From Beutenbergia cavernae DSM 12333 (GTDB lineage: Bacteria; Actinomycetota; Actinomycetes; Actinomycetales; Beutenbergiaceae): a stretch of DNA of 64,000 nucleotides. The stretch spans positions 310,001-374,000 of the forward strand of contig NC_012669.1 of NCBI RefSeq assembly GCF_000023105.1, given 5' to 3'. Position numbers and translations under genes: made by a program. Positions 42,777 through 51,776 of this stretch are shown one piece after another. How positions within the stretch are numbered: position 1 is the first letter of the stretch; each line of letters begins with the position of its first letter. A model generated the notes under the pieces. It did no database searches. It worked only from the letters and a program-made list of their open reading frames with translations, and had not been told where the DNA came from.

Positions 42777-43853
42777 GTGCCCGTTGCGCCCGTCTCGTTC
42801 GCGTCCGACAACTACGCCCCGGCGCACCCGGAGGTGCTCGCGGCGCTGACGGAGGCGAACTCCGGGCACGCCGTCTCCTACGGCGAGGACCCGTGGACCG
42901 AGCGACTGGCCGACGTCGTCCGCCGCCACTTCGGGGAGCACGCGCTCGCGTACCCGGTGCTCACGGGGACGGGCGCGAACGTCGTCGCCCTCGCGTCGGT
43001 GCTCCCGCGGTGGGGCGGGGTGCTCGTCAGCCGGCACGCACACCTGCACACGGACGAGGCCGGAGCGCCCGAGCAGGTCGCGGGCATCAAGCTTCTCCCG
43101 GTCGCGGCACCGGACGGGCGGATCGCGCCGTCCGACGTCGAGCGGGCCGCCGTCGACCTGGCGGACGTCCACCGGGCCCAGCCGCTCGCCGTGTCGCTCA
43201 CGCAGGCGACCGAGCTCGGCACCGTGTACGAGCCGGAGGCGCTCCGCGCGATCGCCGACGCCGCGCACGCCCGCGGGATGCGGGTGCACGTCGACGGCGC
43301 CCGGCTGGCGAACGCCGCGGCGCACCTCGGCGTCGGCCTGCGTGAGCTGACGACGGACGCCGGGGTCGACGTCGTGTCGTTCGGCGGGACGAAGAACGGG
43401 CTGCTGCTGGGAGAGATGGTGGTCGTGTGCGCGCCGGACGCCGTCGCCGGCCTGGAGAACCTCCGCAAGCAGGCGATGCAGCTCGCGTCGAAGATGCGGT
43501 ACGTCTCGGCGCAGCTCGTCGCCCTGCTCGACGGCGACCTGTGGCTGCGTTCGGCACGGCACGCCAACGAGATGGCCGCCCTGCTGCGCACGACCCTCGA
43601 CGACGCCGTCGCCTCCGGGCGAGCGCCCGGCCTCGCGTTCACGCAGCCGACGCAGGCGAACTCCCTCTTCGCGACGCTGCCTCCCGGCGTCGCCGACCGC
43701 CTGCGCGCCCGGTTCCGCTTCTACGACTGGGACGCCGCGCGCCGGGAGGTGCGCTGGATGTGCGCGTGGGACACGACGCCGGGTGACGTCGAAGGGTTCG
43801 CGGCCGCTGTCGTGGCGGAGCTCGGAGCCGCGGGGAGCGCGGCGTCCACCTGA
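42777..43853 (+). CDS. Low-specificity L-threonine aldolase-like PLP enzyme
   Basis: A 358-residue fold-type I PLP enzyme of the beta-eliminating-lyase family. Landmarks: FASDNYAPAHPEV at the start, GEDPWTERL, HVDGARLANAAAHLG with the PLP-contacting Asp, and the Schiff-base Lys in SFGGTKNGLL. It should cleave L-threonine or L-allo-threonine to glycine and acetaldehyde, or a related beta-hydroxy amino acid. The last four codons belong to a sequence repeated downstream (GCGTCCACCTGAGCGCGG), so the gene end takes part in an intergenic repeat. Confidence 0.9.
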   Translation: MPVAPVSFASDNYAPAHPEVLAALTEANSGHAVSYGEDPWTERLADVVRRHFGEHALAYPVLTGTGANVVALASVLPRWGGVLVSRHAHLHTDEAGAPEQVAGIKLLPVAAPDGRIAPSDVERAAVDLADVHRAQPLAVSLTQATELGTVYEPEALRAIADAAHARGMRVHVDGARLANAAAHLGVGLRELTTDAGVDVVSFGGTKNGLLLGEMVVVCAPDAVAGLENLRKQAMQLASKMRYVSAQLVALLDGDLWLRSARHANEMAALLRTTLDDAVASGRAPGLAFTQPTQANSLFATLPPGVADRLRARFRFYDWDAARREVRWMCAWDTTPGDVEGFAAAVVAELGAAGSAAST

Positions 43854-43930
43854 GCGCGGCCGCTGCGTCCACCTGAGCGCGGAGCTTGTGCGTCGACCTG
43901 AGCGCGAGTCCCGTGTGCTGCGTCGACCTA
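43841..43930 (+). repeat. Repeats of the threonine aldolase gene end
   Basis: The word GCGTCCACCTGAGCGCGG, containing the gene's stop codon, recurs at 43865, and as GCGTCGACCTGAGCGCG near 43890. A fourth copy, GCGTCGACCT at about 43920, runs into the terminator hairpin. Spacing is 24 to 30 bases. Confidence 0.75.
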
Positions 43931-43965
43931 CGTCACTGACCCACCAGCCGGGTCAGTGACGTAGG
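43927..43965. terminator. Perfect 16-bp-stem hairpin
   Basis: CCTACGTCACTGACCC and its exact complement flank the loop ACCAGCC. It closes the threonine aldolase transcript and separates it from the GxGYxYP gene 150 bases further on. No T run follows. Confidence 0.75.
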
Positions 43966-44118
43966 ACGCCGCCGCGCCCATTCCCTGACGCCTGCAGCAA
44001 CGAATATGTTCAAAGTGTGGGATAGGCGTTGCGGGCCAGTGATCGATCGACCACGCTCGAATCCTCGACGTGAACCCCTGCCCAGCACGCAGAACCGAGC
44101 ACGACGGAGTGATATCGG

Positions 44119-46173
44119 ATGGTCTCTCGACGCGCATTTCTCGGCACGACCGGCCTCGCCGCCACGGGCGCCGTCGCCGCGAGCTGGTTCAGCCCGACGG
44201 CGGCACCGGCGGCGGCCGGGTCCGGCGGACTCTCCTGGGACCGGCGCCGGCTCCTGCCGCGGTTCGCGACGGCGAGACGGTTGCAGGTGGGCGACATCCA
44301 GCACCTGACCGGCGACGAGCAGCTGCTGCTCGGCACCCTGCAGGGCGCCGTCAACCGCCATCGTCCGGAGCTCTACTTCCACTACGACGACGCCGACAAG
44401 CCGTGGCTGTCCTCGATCGACGTCCCGCAGACCGTCCACGAGGACCCGCTGGAGCTGGTCGCCGCGTACGCGGACCGGGTGGCCGGCGCGATCGTGTACG
44501 ACCCGGAGGTGCGGGACTCGATCAACGTGGCGACCACGCTGGCCGGGCTGCGGGGCGCCGTCGTCGCGTCCCCTGAGCTGGCGGCCGCGTACGAGCTGCC
44601 GGTGGTCGACGACCTGCGAGGCCGGTTCACCGGGCAGGACAAGGTGGACATCTACCGGTGGCAGCTCGACGAGCTGTGGCCGCAGTGCGAGCACCGGCTG
44701 CTCACGGGGCTGCCGCCCACGCGCGTGGTGGACGTCGAGGGCGTCACCTGGCGGGAGGTCGCCCGCGAGGCCGAGCAGATCCGGGACGAGTCCAACCGGG
44801 ACCACTACACCGTCGACGTCTCGGCGGAGCTGGGCGGCGAGGCCGTCTATGTGAAGTTCTCCGACGGGTTCGGCAACGACGGCTGGGGCGCCTCGGTCGC
44901 CTCGGTGTCGGTGCTCGCCGACGGCGTCGAGATCGCCGCGTTCGTCCCCGGCAGCCCCGAGGAGGAGCAGGTGCTCGTCGAGGGTGGCAACTCCTCGCTG
45001 GGCGGCGACGGCAACCGGTTCGCCGACGGCGGCAACTTCTTCGTGTACCGGCTCGCGCCCCCGGAGGGCACCACCACCCTCGAGGTGACGGTGGACATGT
45101 GGAACCAGTACGTGGTCAGTGCCACGGACACGGCGCCGACCCGCGTCGAGCCGTTCCCGCACTTCCGCGACTACGTCGTGGCCACCCAGGCGATGGTCGT
45201 GTGGCTCGACCCGAACGGAGAGCCCGGGGAGCTGCTGTCGGAGATCTTCGCGCTCAGCGAGCCGACGACGCCGTACCTCGGGTGGTTCTCCAACGACGTC
45301 GCCGGCGAGTGGGGCGGCGTCGACCTGGCCGCCACGCAGAGCGTGGAGGTGCTCCCCGCTGACTTCTTCGCCAACGGCACGGTGCTGGGCGGCGTCCCGG
45401 CCCGGATCTCGTCTCGCCGGCGCCGGGCTCCGCGGACCGAGCTGACCGACACCGTGTACGTGACGATGACCGTGGGCGAGGGCGACAACCTGCAGTACTG
45501 CCAGCGGCACATGCGCACCCTCTGGGACAACCCGGACCGCGGTGCGGCGCCGACGAACTGGACCATCAGCCCGGTGCTGGCCGACGCCGCCCCGGCGATC
45601 TTCCGGTACTACCAGGAGACCGCCACGGAGAACGACCTGCTGGTGTGCGGGCCGTCCGGTGCCGGATACACGTACGGCGGGTCGTGGCCGCAGGAGGACT
45701 TCGACGCCTACACCGACGTGACCGGCCGGTACCTCCGGGAGACCGGACTCGACCTCGTGTACGCGTACAACAACCGCGACGACGACGGGTGGATCCCGAT
45801 GCCGGAGTGGGTGATCGACTCGTACCGGCGCAACACCCAGCTCGGCGGGATCATGCAGTCCTGGGACGGCGGCGGGGTGATCGCGGCCGGCGACCTGCCG
45901 GTGATCGGCCACTTCAACGCCCCGGGGCAGGCGGTCGAGTTCAAGCAGGGGCTGGACGACTACATCGCCCAGTGGGACGGCACGAGGCCCCTGTTCGTCT
46001 CGGCCGGCATCTTCGCCTGGGGCTGGAACCCGACCGACATCGCCGAGCTGCACCAGCTCCTGGCAGCCGACGACCGGTACCAGGTGCTCCTCGGCCACGC
46101 GTTCTTCGACCTGCTGCGGCGCGCGCCGAACCCGGGCCCGCCGCCCCCGCCGCGGCCCTCCGGCCAGGGCTGA
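44119..46173 (+). CDS. Tat-exported GxGYxYP-domain protein (putative glycosidase)
   Basis: A 684-residue exported protein. The N-terminus has the twin-arginine motif S-R-R-A-F-L-G-T and an Ala-rich hydrophobic stretch, with a cleavage site near residue 33. A GxGYxYP N-terminal-like domain follows (50-210). About residues 225-335 form an inserted beta-rich segment with F-S-D-G-F-G-N-D-G-W-G, then the main GxGYxYP domain resumes, with its signature GPSGAGYTYGG near residue 515. The family is thought to contain polysaccharide hydrolases but lacks a characterised member that I can name. A Pro-rich tail ends the protein. It is monocistronic. Confidence 0.82.
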   Translation: MVSRRAFLGTTGLAATGAVAASWFSPTAAPAAAGSGGLSWDRRRLLPRFATARRLQVGDIQHLTGDEQLLLGTLQGAVNRHRPELYFHYDDADKPWLSSIDVPQTVHEDPLELVAAYADRVAGAIVYDPEVRDSINVATTLAGLRGAVVASPELAAAYELPVVDDLRGRFTGQDKVDIYRWQLDELWPQCEHRLLTGLPPTRVVDVEGVTWREVAREAEQIRDESNRDHYTVDVSAELGGEAVYVKFSDGFGNDGWGASVASVSVLADGVEIAAFVPGSPEEEQVLVEGGNSSLGGDGNRFADGGNFFVYRLAPPEGTTTLEVTVDMWNQYVVSATDTAPTRVEPFPHFRDYVVATQAMVVWLDPNGEPGELLSEIFALSEPTTPYLGWFSNDVAGEWGGVDLAATQSVEVLPADFFANGTVLGGVPARISSRRRRAPRTELTDTVYVTMTVGEGDNLQYCQRHMRTLWDNPDRGAAPTNWTISPVLADAAPAIFRYYQETATENDLLVCGPSGAGYTYGGSWPQEDFDAYTDVTGRYLRETGLDLVYAYNNRDDDGWIPMPEWVIDSYRRNTQLGGIMQSWDGGGVIAAGDLPVIGHFNAPGQAVEFKQGLDDYIAQWDGTRPLFVSAGIFAWGWNPTDIAELHQLLAADDRYQVLLGHAFFDLLRRAPNPGPPPPPRPSGQG

Positions 46174-46224
46174 GCGCGGCGCTCGCCAGGGCGCGGCCGA
46201 TCGCCGGACCGCCCGGGCGCCGGC

Positions 46225-46926
46225 TCAGCCCGCGAGCACCGCCGGCTTGCACACGGCTGCCCACATGTCCGGCGTGAGCTCCTGGCGCGCGCGCTCCTCG
46301 AGGTCCGCCCAGCGGCGGCACTCGGCGATCGTCTCGTCGAGCAGGTCGTAGAGCCGGTCGTCGCTGTCGGGCACGGCCGCCTCGGCGATGCCCTGGACCG
46401 AGCTCGAGATGATCGCGGCGGCGGCCCTGTCGCCGAAGCGCTCGGGCCGCACCGGTGCCCCGGCGCAGAAGTCGACGGCCCACGCCGCGGCACGCGGCGC
46501 CCGGGCGAGCGCGGCCCGGCCGCGCGGCGTCAGCTCGTCGACCGGGTGCCCGTCGAGGACGGCGAGCGCGCGCTCGGCAGCGATGATCCCGACGGCGAGG
46601 GTGTTCTGGCGCTCCGCCGCCGCGATGGGCAGCGCGGTGGTCGCCGCACGGAGCGCGATCCCGGCGTCCCAGCGCAGGTCCGCACTCGTCAGCCCGATCA
46701 CCGACGGGATGAGCGGCGCGAGCCGCGGGCGGGCGGCGTCGTTCGTGAGGTCGTTGACGAGCCGCGCCATGGACGCGAGCAGGCGGTGCGTGCACGCGGG
46801 ATGGTCGCTCCACGCCTCGCCGGCCAGGTACGAGGCGAGCTCCATGAAGCAGGCGCCCTTGCGGGGCGACCGGTGCTTGCCCTTCGCGAGCATCGGCATG
46901 ATGTCGATCGGTGCGTCGTCGGACAC
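46225..46926 (-). CDS. Conserved hypothetical actinobacterial protein
   Basis: A 233-residue, mostly helical protein without signal or membrane segment. It opens MSDDAPIDIMPMLAKGKH, followed by SPRKGACFMELASYLAGEAW and DHPACTHRLLASMARLVND, words that recur in a widespread actinobacterial family of unknown function. The rest is Ala-rich helices ending in TPDMWAAVCKPAVLAG. It lies convergent with the GxGYxYP gene and divergent from the DinB gene. I can give no function. Confidence 0.85.
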   Translation of the reverse strand: MSDDAPIDIMPMLAKGKHRSPRKGACFMELASYLAGEAWSDHPACTHRLLASMARLVNDLTNDAARPRLAPLIPSVIGLTSADLRWDAGIALRAATTALPIAAAERQNTLAVGIIAAERALAVLDGHPVDELTPRGRAALARAPRAAAWAVDFCAGAPVRPERFGDRAAAAIISSSVQGIAEAAVPDSDDRLYDLLDETIAECRRWADLEERARQELTPDMWAAVCKPAVLAG

Positions 46927-47043
46927 GGGACACCTCCAGCGCTGTCTGGGTCCAGTGTGCGCTGTTCGGCGGGCCGTGACAACGGGAACGCCTGGCAGCG
47001 ACGTTCCGCCTGGGTGTGCAAGCCGCGGTCAAGCGCCGCGGGC

Positions 47044-47049
47044 TACGGT
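47044..47049 (+). promoter_or_regulatory. -10 box of the DinB-like gene
   Basis: TACGGT ends 7 bases before the ATG, with no ribosome-binding site: a leaderless start. Confidence 0.5.
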
Positions 47050-47056
47050 CGCGACC

Positions 47057-47590
47057 ATGACTTCTCCCCCGCGGCTCGACCCGCCGCAGCACGGGCCCGA
47101 GGCCGAGATCCTCCTGGGCTTCCTCGACTTCCACCGGCGCACGCTCCAGCTGAAGACCGACGGCCTGGACGCCGAGCAGCTGAACCGCACCCTGGCGCCG
47201 TCGTCCATGACGCTCGGCGGACTGCTCAAGCACCTGGCGTACGTCGAGGACAACTGGTTCTCGGTGGTGCTCCTCGGCAACGACGACGCCGAGCCGTGGC
47301 GAGACGTCGACTGGGGCGCCGACCGTGACTGGGAGTGGCACAGCGCGGCGCTGGACGATCCGGAGGAGCTGCGGGCTCTGCACGCCGCGGCGGTCGAGGC
47401 GTCGGAGCGCATCGTCGCCGGGGTCCTGGCGGACGACGGACTGGACCGGCTCTCCGTGCGCCGGAGCAGGTCGACGGACGAGCCGTTCAGCCTGCGCTGG
47501 ATCCTCGTCCACATGATCGAGGAGTACTGCCGGCACAACGGGCACGCCGACCTCATCCGCGAGTCGATCGACGGCGCGGTCGGCGAGTAG
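47057..47590 (+). CDS. DinB family (DUF664) protein
   Basis: A 177-residue four-helix-bundle protein of the DinB/YfiT type. Metal-binding His residues are seen in LLKHLAYVEDNWF and in HMIEEYCRHNGHADLIRE near the C-terminus, giving the usual three-His site. Related proteins are thiol-S-transferases using mycothiol or bacillithiol; here mycothiol would be the natural cofactor. It is convergent with the isoaspartyl methyltransferase gene, with 7 bases between. Confidence 0.9.
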   Translation: MTSPPRLDPPQHGPEAEILLGFLDFHRRTLQLKTDGLDAEQLNRTLAPSSMTLGGLLKHLAYVEDNWFSVVLLGNDDAEPWRDVDWGADRDWEWHSAALDDPEELRALHAAAVEASERIVAGVLADDGLDRLSVRRSRSTDEPFSLRWILVHMIEEYCRHNGHADLIRESIDGAVGE

Positions 47591-47597
47591 CTCGCCG

Positions 47598-48257
47598 TCA
47601 CTGACGGAGGGGCACGAACCGGTACGCACCGTGCGCACTGAGACGGCGGCCGCCCTCGTCCTGATCGACGACGACCAGCTCGCCCCGCACCGGGATCACC
47701 ATCACACCGGTGGGGGCGAGCTGATCGAGGAGCGCGTCGGGCACCTCGCGCGCCGCCTGGGCCGAGACGAGGATCCGGTCGTACGGGGCGGCCGCCGGCC
47801 AGCCGAGCGTGTGGGGTGGGGCGACGTGGACGACGACGGCGACGCCGGACGCCGGGTCCGGCGTCGTTCGCGTGGCCGGCTCGTGCGCTGACGTCTCGTC
47901 GTCGAGAAGACCCGCGTGCGCGAGGGCGGCGCGGGACGTCGCGACGAGCTCCTCCTCGAGGTCGACGCCGACGACGGCGCCGTCCGGCGCCACGAGATGC
48001 GCCAGCAGGGCGGTGGTCCACCCGGACCCGGACCCGACGTCGAGCACGCGGTGGCCGGGCCGCGGGTCGAGCAGCAGGAGCATGTCGCGGACGGTGCGCG
48101 GCTGGCTGCACGTGGCGCCGTGGCCGATCGGGAGCGGGGCGTCGTCGCCGGCGCGGTGGCGCAGCTGACGCGGGAGGAACGGCGCGCGGCGGACGGCGGC
48201 GAACGCGTCGTCCACGCGCCGTTCCCGTTCGGCCGTCCGGTCGGCGGCTGCGGCCAT
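47598..48257 (-). CDS. Protein-L-isoaspartate O-methyltransferase family protein
   Basis: A 219-residue SAM-dependent methyltransferase. Motif I is VLDVGSGSGWTTALLA, and the Pcm-type N-terminal block GHGATCSQPRTV precedes it. The enzyme methylates isoaspartyl residues in damaged proteins; some actinobacterial members have other targets. A small acidic insertion (about 122-135) lies after motif II. GATGGAGG precedes the ATG. It is divergent from the TIGR03086 gene by 122 bases. Confidence 0.87.
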   Translation of the reverse strand: MAAAADRTAERERRVDDAFAAVRRAPFLPRQLRHRAGDDAPLPIGHGATCSQPRTVRDMLLLLDPRPGHRVLDVGSGSGWTTALLAHLVAPDGAVVGVDLEEELVATSRAALAHAGLLDDETSAHEPATRTTPDPASGVAVVVHVAPPHTLGWPAAAPYDRILVSAQAAREVPDALLDQLAPTGVMVIPVRGELVVVDQDEGGRRLSAHGAYRFVPLRQ

Positions 48258-48367
48258 CCTCCATCGTGCGCCCGCGCGGAGGTCGGTGCATGCCGGGGGC
48301 GGGCGAGGACGGCGCCCGTGCCGGCAGGAGCTCGAACGCGGGCCGCGAGGCGGTCGGCGGAGGGCTC

Positions 48368-48373
48368 TACGAT
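48368..48373 (+). promoter_or_regulatory. -10 box of the TIGR03086 gene
   Basis: TACGAT ends 6 bases before the ATG at 48380, consistent with leaderless transcription. Confidence 0.5.
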
Positions 48374-48379
48374 CGGCGG

Positions 48380-48982
48380 ATGTCGACGCCGTCGGACCTC
48401 CGCCCCCTGCACCGCACCGCCGTCACCATCAGCGTGGACATCGTCTCGCGCGTGAGGGCGGACGACCTCGACCGGCCCACGCCGTGCGGGGACTGGACGC
48501 TGAGGGACCTGCTCGCCCACATGACCGTGCAGCACCTCGGGTTCGCCGCCGCGGCCCGCGGCCACGGCGGTGACCCCGGTCTGTGGGACGCGAACCCGGA
48601 CGAGCCGGACCCGGTCGGTGCGTACGCCACGGCCGCCGCGGACGTGCTCGACGCGTTCGCCGCCGACGACGTCCTCACCGCCGAGCTCGAGCTTCCCGAG
48701 TTCGCTCCCGTCACCCGTTACCCGGGCGCCCAGGCGATCGGGTTCCACTTCATCGACTACGTCGCCCACGGCTGGGACGTCGCGGCGACGCTGGGCGTGC
48801 CGTACGAGATTCCCGACGACGTCGCGGCCGCCGTCCTGCCGCTCGCGCTCCAGGTGCCGAACGGTGCCGGCCGCGGAGCGCCCGGTGCGGCGTTCGCCGC
48901 GGCGATCGAGTCGGGCGACGGCAGCAGCGACCTGGACCGCTTCCTGCTGTGGCTCGGCCGCGACCCCGCCTGGCGCCCGTGA
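48380..48982 (+). CDS. TIGR03086 family metal-binding protein (MDMPI-like)
   Basis: A 200-residue DinB-fold protein of the maleylpyruvate-isomerase N-terminal class. The words RPTPCGDWTLRDLLAHM (Cys and His) and FHFIDYVAHGWDVA (metal His) are diagnostic for the TIGR03086 group of actinobacteria. Members probably use mycothiol; the actual reaction is unknown. The other frames in this region are shadows. Confidence 0.9.
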   Translation: MSTPSDLRPLHRTAVTISVDIVSRVRADDLDRPTPCGDWTLRDLLAHMTVQHLGFAAAARGHGGDPGLWDANPDEPDPVGAYATAAADVLDAFAADDVLTAELELPEFAPVTRYPGAQAIGFHFIDYVAHGWDVAATLGVPYEIPDDVAAAVLPLALQVPNGAGRGAPGAAFAAAIESGDGSSDLDRFLLWLGRDPAWRP

Positions 48983-49040
48983 CGTCTCCTGCGCCGCCGG
49001 GCCGCGATCACCAACCGAGCGTTCCGGGCGGCCGGGCGTC

Positions 49041-49703
49041 TCAGACGACGCCGGCCTCGCGCGCCAGCAGCGCCGCCTGCACGCGCGAGCTGCACCCCAG
49101 CTTGGCGAGCACGCGGGAGACGTGCGTCTTCGCCGTCGCCTCCGTGATGACGAGCTCGCGCGCGATGCCCGCGTTCGAGAGCCCGCGCCCGAGGCAGGCG
49201 AGCACGTCGCGCTCGCGGTCGGTCAGCTCGGCCAGGCCGTGCGGGACCGCCGGGTCGTCCGAGCCTCCGGGCGCCGGCCCGCGGGCGACGGCGTCGAGCA
49301 CCCGCCGCGTGACCTCCGGCGCCAGGGCACCCTCGCCCGCCGCGACCCGGCGTACGGCGTCGAGCAGAGCCGGCGCGTCGGTCGTCTTGAGCAGGAACCC
49401 GGCGGCGCCCGCGCGGAGAGCCGCGAACACGTACTCGTCGAGGTCGAACGTGGTGAGGACGACGACGTCGGCCAGGCCTTCTCCGACGATCGTCTCCGTG
49501 GCGGCGATGCCGTCGGTCCCGGGCATGCGCACGTCCATGAGCACGACGTCGGGACGGAGTGCGCGGACGTTCGTGACGGCGGCGGCGCCGTCGGCCGCCT
49601 CGCCGACGACCTCGACGTCGCCCGCCTGCTCGAGCATGAGCCGGAGGCCGGCGCGGATCGCGGCGTGGTCGTCGGCGAGCAGGACGCGGATCGGGGTCGA
49701 CAC
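49041..49703 (-). CDS. Response regulator, NarL/FixJ family
   Basis: A 220-residue regulator: receiver domain with Asp-Asp pocket in VLLADDHAAIR, phosphorylation Asp in VVLMDVRMPG and the conserved Lys in FLLKTT; C-terminal LuxR HTH with LTDRERDVLACLGRGLSN. The GTG start is preceded by a -10 box TACGCT (49716-49711 on the minus strand) with 7 bases between, so it is probably leaderless. The likely kinase is the DesK-type gene at 50.4-51.7 kb, separated from it by a membrane protein gene on the other strand. Confidence 0.93.
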   Translation of the reverse strand: MSTPIRVLLADDHAAIRAGLRLMLEQAGDVEVVGEAADGAAAVTNVRALRPDVVLMDVRMPGTDGIAATETIVGEGLADVVVLTTFDLDEYVFAALRAGAAGFLLKTTDAPALLDAVRRVAAGEGALAPEVTRRVLDAVARGPAPGGSDDPAVPHGLAELTDRERDVLACLGRGLSNAGIARELVITEATAKTHVSRVLAKLGCSSRVQAALLAREAGVV

Positions 49704-49765
49704 GCGTTCGAGCGTAGCCGCGGCGCTGCGGACCTCACGTGCCAGGATGCTCGCCGAGGAGGCAC

Positions 49766-50416
49766 ATGTCTGACGACGTCCCCGCGCCCGAGACGCGATC
49801 GGGCCGGCCGGAGTGGTGGAGCCTCGCCGCGGCGATCATCCTCAGCGCGGCGACAGTGGCCTCGGCGTGGAGCGGGTACGAGGCGTCCCGCTGGGCCGGG
49901 GAGAGCGTCCGGTGGAACAGGTCGGCCACGGTCGCCCGGTTCGACGCGACGGCGCAGCTCGCCGCCGCCGACAGTCAACGCATCACCGACGTCGAGGTGT
50001 TCGGCACCTGGTTGACGGCCGAGGTGGCCGGTGACGACGCCCTGGCCGACGCCGTCCGCGAGCGCTTCCGGCCGGAGTTCGTGCCGGCGTTCGACGCCTG
50101 GTTCGCCACCACCGACGACGGGCTCCCGCCGGGCTCGCCGTTCGAGCGGGACGAGTACGTCCTCGCCGCGCAGGAGCAGGCGGACGGCTTCGTCGCCGAG
50201 GCCGAACGGAACGCCCTGCGCGCCGACGACGCCAGCGGGCTGTCCACGGACTACGTGCTGGTCGCCGTGCTGTACGCCTCGGTGCTCTTCCTGGCCGGGA
50301 TCGCGTCGAAGCTGCGCAACGAGCGCGTCGCGCACCTGATGGTCGCGCTGGCCGCCCTCGTGTTCGTGGGTGCGGCGATCGCGATGCTCAGCCTGCCCAT
50401 CACGTTCGGCTCCTGA
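49766..50416 (+). CDS. Three-helix membrane protein of unknown function
   Basis: A 216-residue protein: one helix at residues 18-38 (LAAAIILSAATVASAWSGY), a polar middle domain of about 120 residues that looks helical, then two C-terminal helices (165-185 and 192-210). The word SAWSGYEASRW is shared with DUF4337-like proteins. GAGGAGG precedes the ATG. It sits between the response regulator and kinase genes but on the opposite strand, and its last 17 bases overlap the kinase gene end. A role in the same signal pathway is possible but unproven. Confidence 0.8.
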   Translation: MSDDVPAPETRSGRPEWWSLAAAIILSAATVASAWSGYEASRWAGESVRWNRSATVARFDATAQLAAADSQRITDVEVFGTWLTAEVAGDDALADAVRERFRPEFVPAFDAWFATTDDGLPPGSPFERDEYVLAAQEQADGFVAEAERNALRADDASGLSTDYVLVAVLYASVLFLAGIASKLRNERVAHLMVALAALVFVGAAIAMLSLPITFGS

Positions 50417-51659
50417 CGTCCGCCGGCGGGAGCGGGAGCCGAGCCCGCACGACCCACGTGCCGCCGTCGTCCGCGATCCCCGCCGTGACGGTGCCGCCCA
50501 GCGGCGTCGCGCGCTCGTTCATCCCGATGACGCCGTGGCCCCCGGTGGCCGTGGGCACGCCGGGGCGCGCGCGGTTGCTCACGTCGATCTCGAGGGTCGC
50601 GGCGTCGACAGTGAGGCTCAGCTCGGCCTGCGGGCTCGCCCCGTGCTTCGCCACGTTCGTCAGGCACTCCTGCACGATGCGATAGGCGGTCTGGTCGACG
50701 GCGCGCGGCAGCCCGTGCTCCTGCAGGCTGGCCTCGCCGGTCACCCGGACGGCGACGGCGCCGCCGAGCAGCGCGGGCAGGTCCTGCGTGAGGCGGGGTG
50801 GTGTCGTGCGCTGCTCGTCGGGGTCGTCGTCGCTCTCGCGGGCCCGCAGGATCTCGATGAGGGTGCGCATCTCGGCGAGCGCCGCAAGGCCGCCGGCGCG
50901 CACGGCGGTGAGGGCGGCGCGGTCCCGCTCGTGGTCGGGCGGGGCGGCCAGGGCGGCCTCCGCATGGATGACGACGGCGGAGACCTCGCCCGCGACGGCG
51001 TCGTGCAGGTCGCGTGCCATGCGGGTGCGTTCCGCCTCGACGGCGCTCGTGCGCTCGGCCGCTGCGAGCCGCTCGAGGCTCTCGGCCCGCTCGATCTCGA
51101 GTCGCGCCCGCTCCTCGGCAGCGGCGGCGAGCTCGGCCGCCTGCCGCACGCTGGAGGCCCACCAGATCGGCAGGCCGAGGAGCCCGCCGGTCTGCAGGCC
51201 GAGCGCGAGGACGTCCCGCAGCTCGTTCCCGCCGCGGACGGAGGCCAGGACGATGCCGACCACGATCACGCCCGCGGCCAGGTGGACGGAGCGGCGCAGG
51301 CGGGTCCCACCGAAGCGTTCGGCGGCGTAGATCGCGTCGAACAGGACGAGGGTCACGGCGAAGGACCCGCCGAGGATCGCGTCCGCGATGAACACGACCG
51401 TCGCGACGCCGAGCGTGAAGCCCGGGCGCCGGCGCCGCACCGTCATGGCCGCGCAGCCGACGGCGAGCGGGACCAGGTGCCACGCGGGCGCGACACCGCG
51501 TCCGGGTCCCCAGACGTCCACGAGACCGAGGGCGATCGTCAGGGCTCCGAGCCCGAACAGCCAGACGGCCGTCGTCGGCCCGGCGTCTTCACCGAGGTCG
51601 CGCCACGCGCGCCGAAGCCACACCACCGCACCTCCCAGGGCCTGTGCCATGAGGGTCAT
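50400..51659 (-). CDS. Sensor histidine kinase, DesK type
   Basis: A 419-residue kinase with about six hydrophobic helices in residues 25-165, a coiled-coil linker rich in Glu/Ala/Arg and a HisKA_3 domain with RMARDLHDAVAGEVSAVV, then HATPase with IVQECLTNVAKHG and GHGVIGMNERATPLGG. It is probably the partner of the response regulator at 49.0-49.7 kb. The start is uncertain: ATGs at 51659 and 51650, or a GTG near 51623 that follows GGGAGG. Confidence 0.9.
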   Translation of the reverse strand: MTLMAQALGGAVVWLRRAWRDLGEDAGPTTAVWLFGLGALTIALGLVDVWGPGRGVAPAWHLVPLAVGCAAMTVRRRRPGFTLGVATVVFIADAILGGSFAVTLVLFDAIYAAERFGGTRLRRSVHLAAGVIVVGIVLASVRGGNELRDVLALGLQTGGLLGLPIWWASSVRQAAELAAAAEERARLEIERAESLERLAAAERTSAVEAERTRMARDLHDAVAGEVSAVVIHAEAALAAPPDHERDRAALTAVRAGGLAALAEMRTLIEILRARESDDDPDEQRTTPPRLTQDLPALLGGAVAVRVTGEASLQEHGLPRAVDQTAYRIVQECLTNVAKHGASPQAELSLTVDAATLEIDVSNRARPGVPTATGGHGVIGMNERATPLGGTVTAGIADDGGTWVVRARLPLPPADVRSRT

Positions 51660-51776
51660 CCCAGCACAGGGCGCGGCGGGGCGGATCCGTCGAACGAGTG
51701 ACCTCACCGCACGGGCGGCCCGCGCCCGGCCCCGCTAGGGTTCCAGCACCGACCGCCGGACGTGCGAGGGGGTGCC

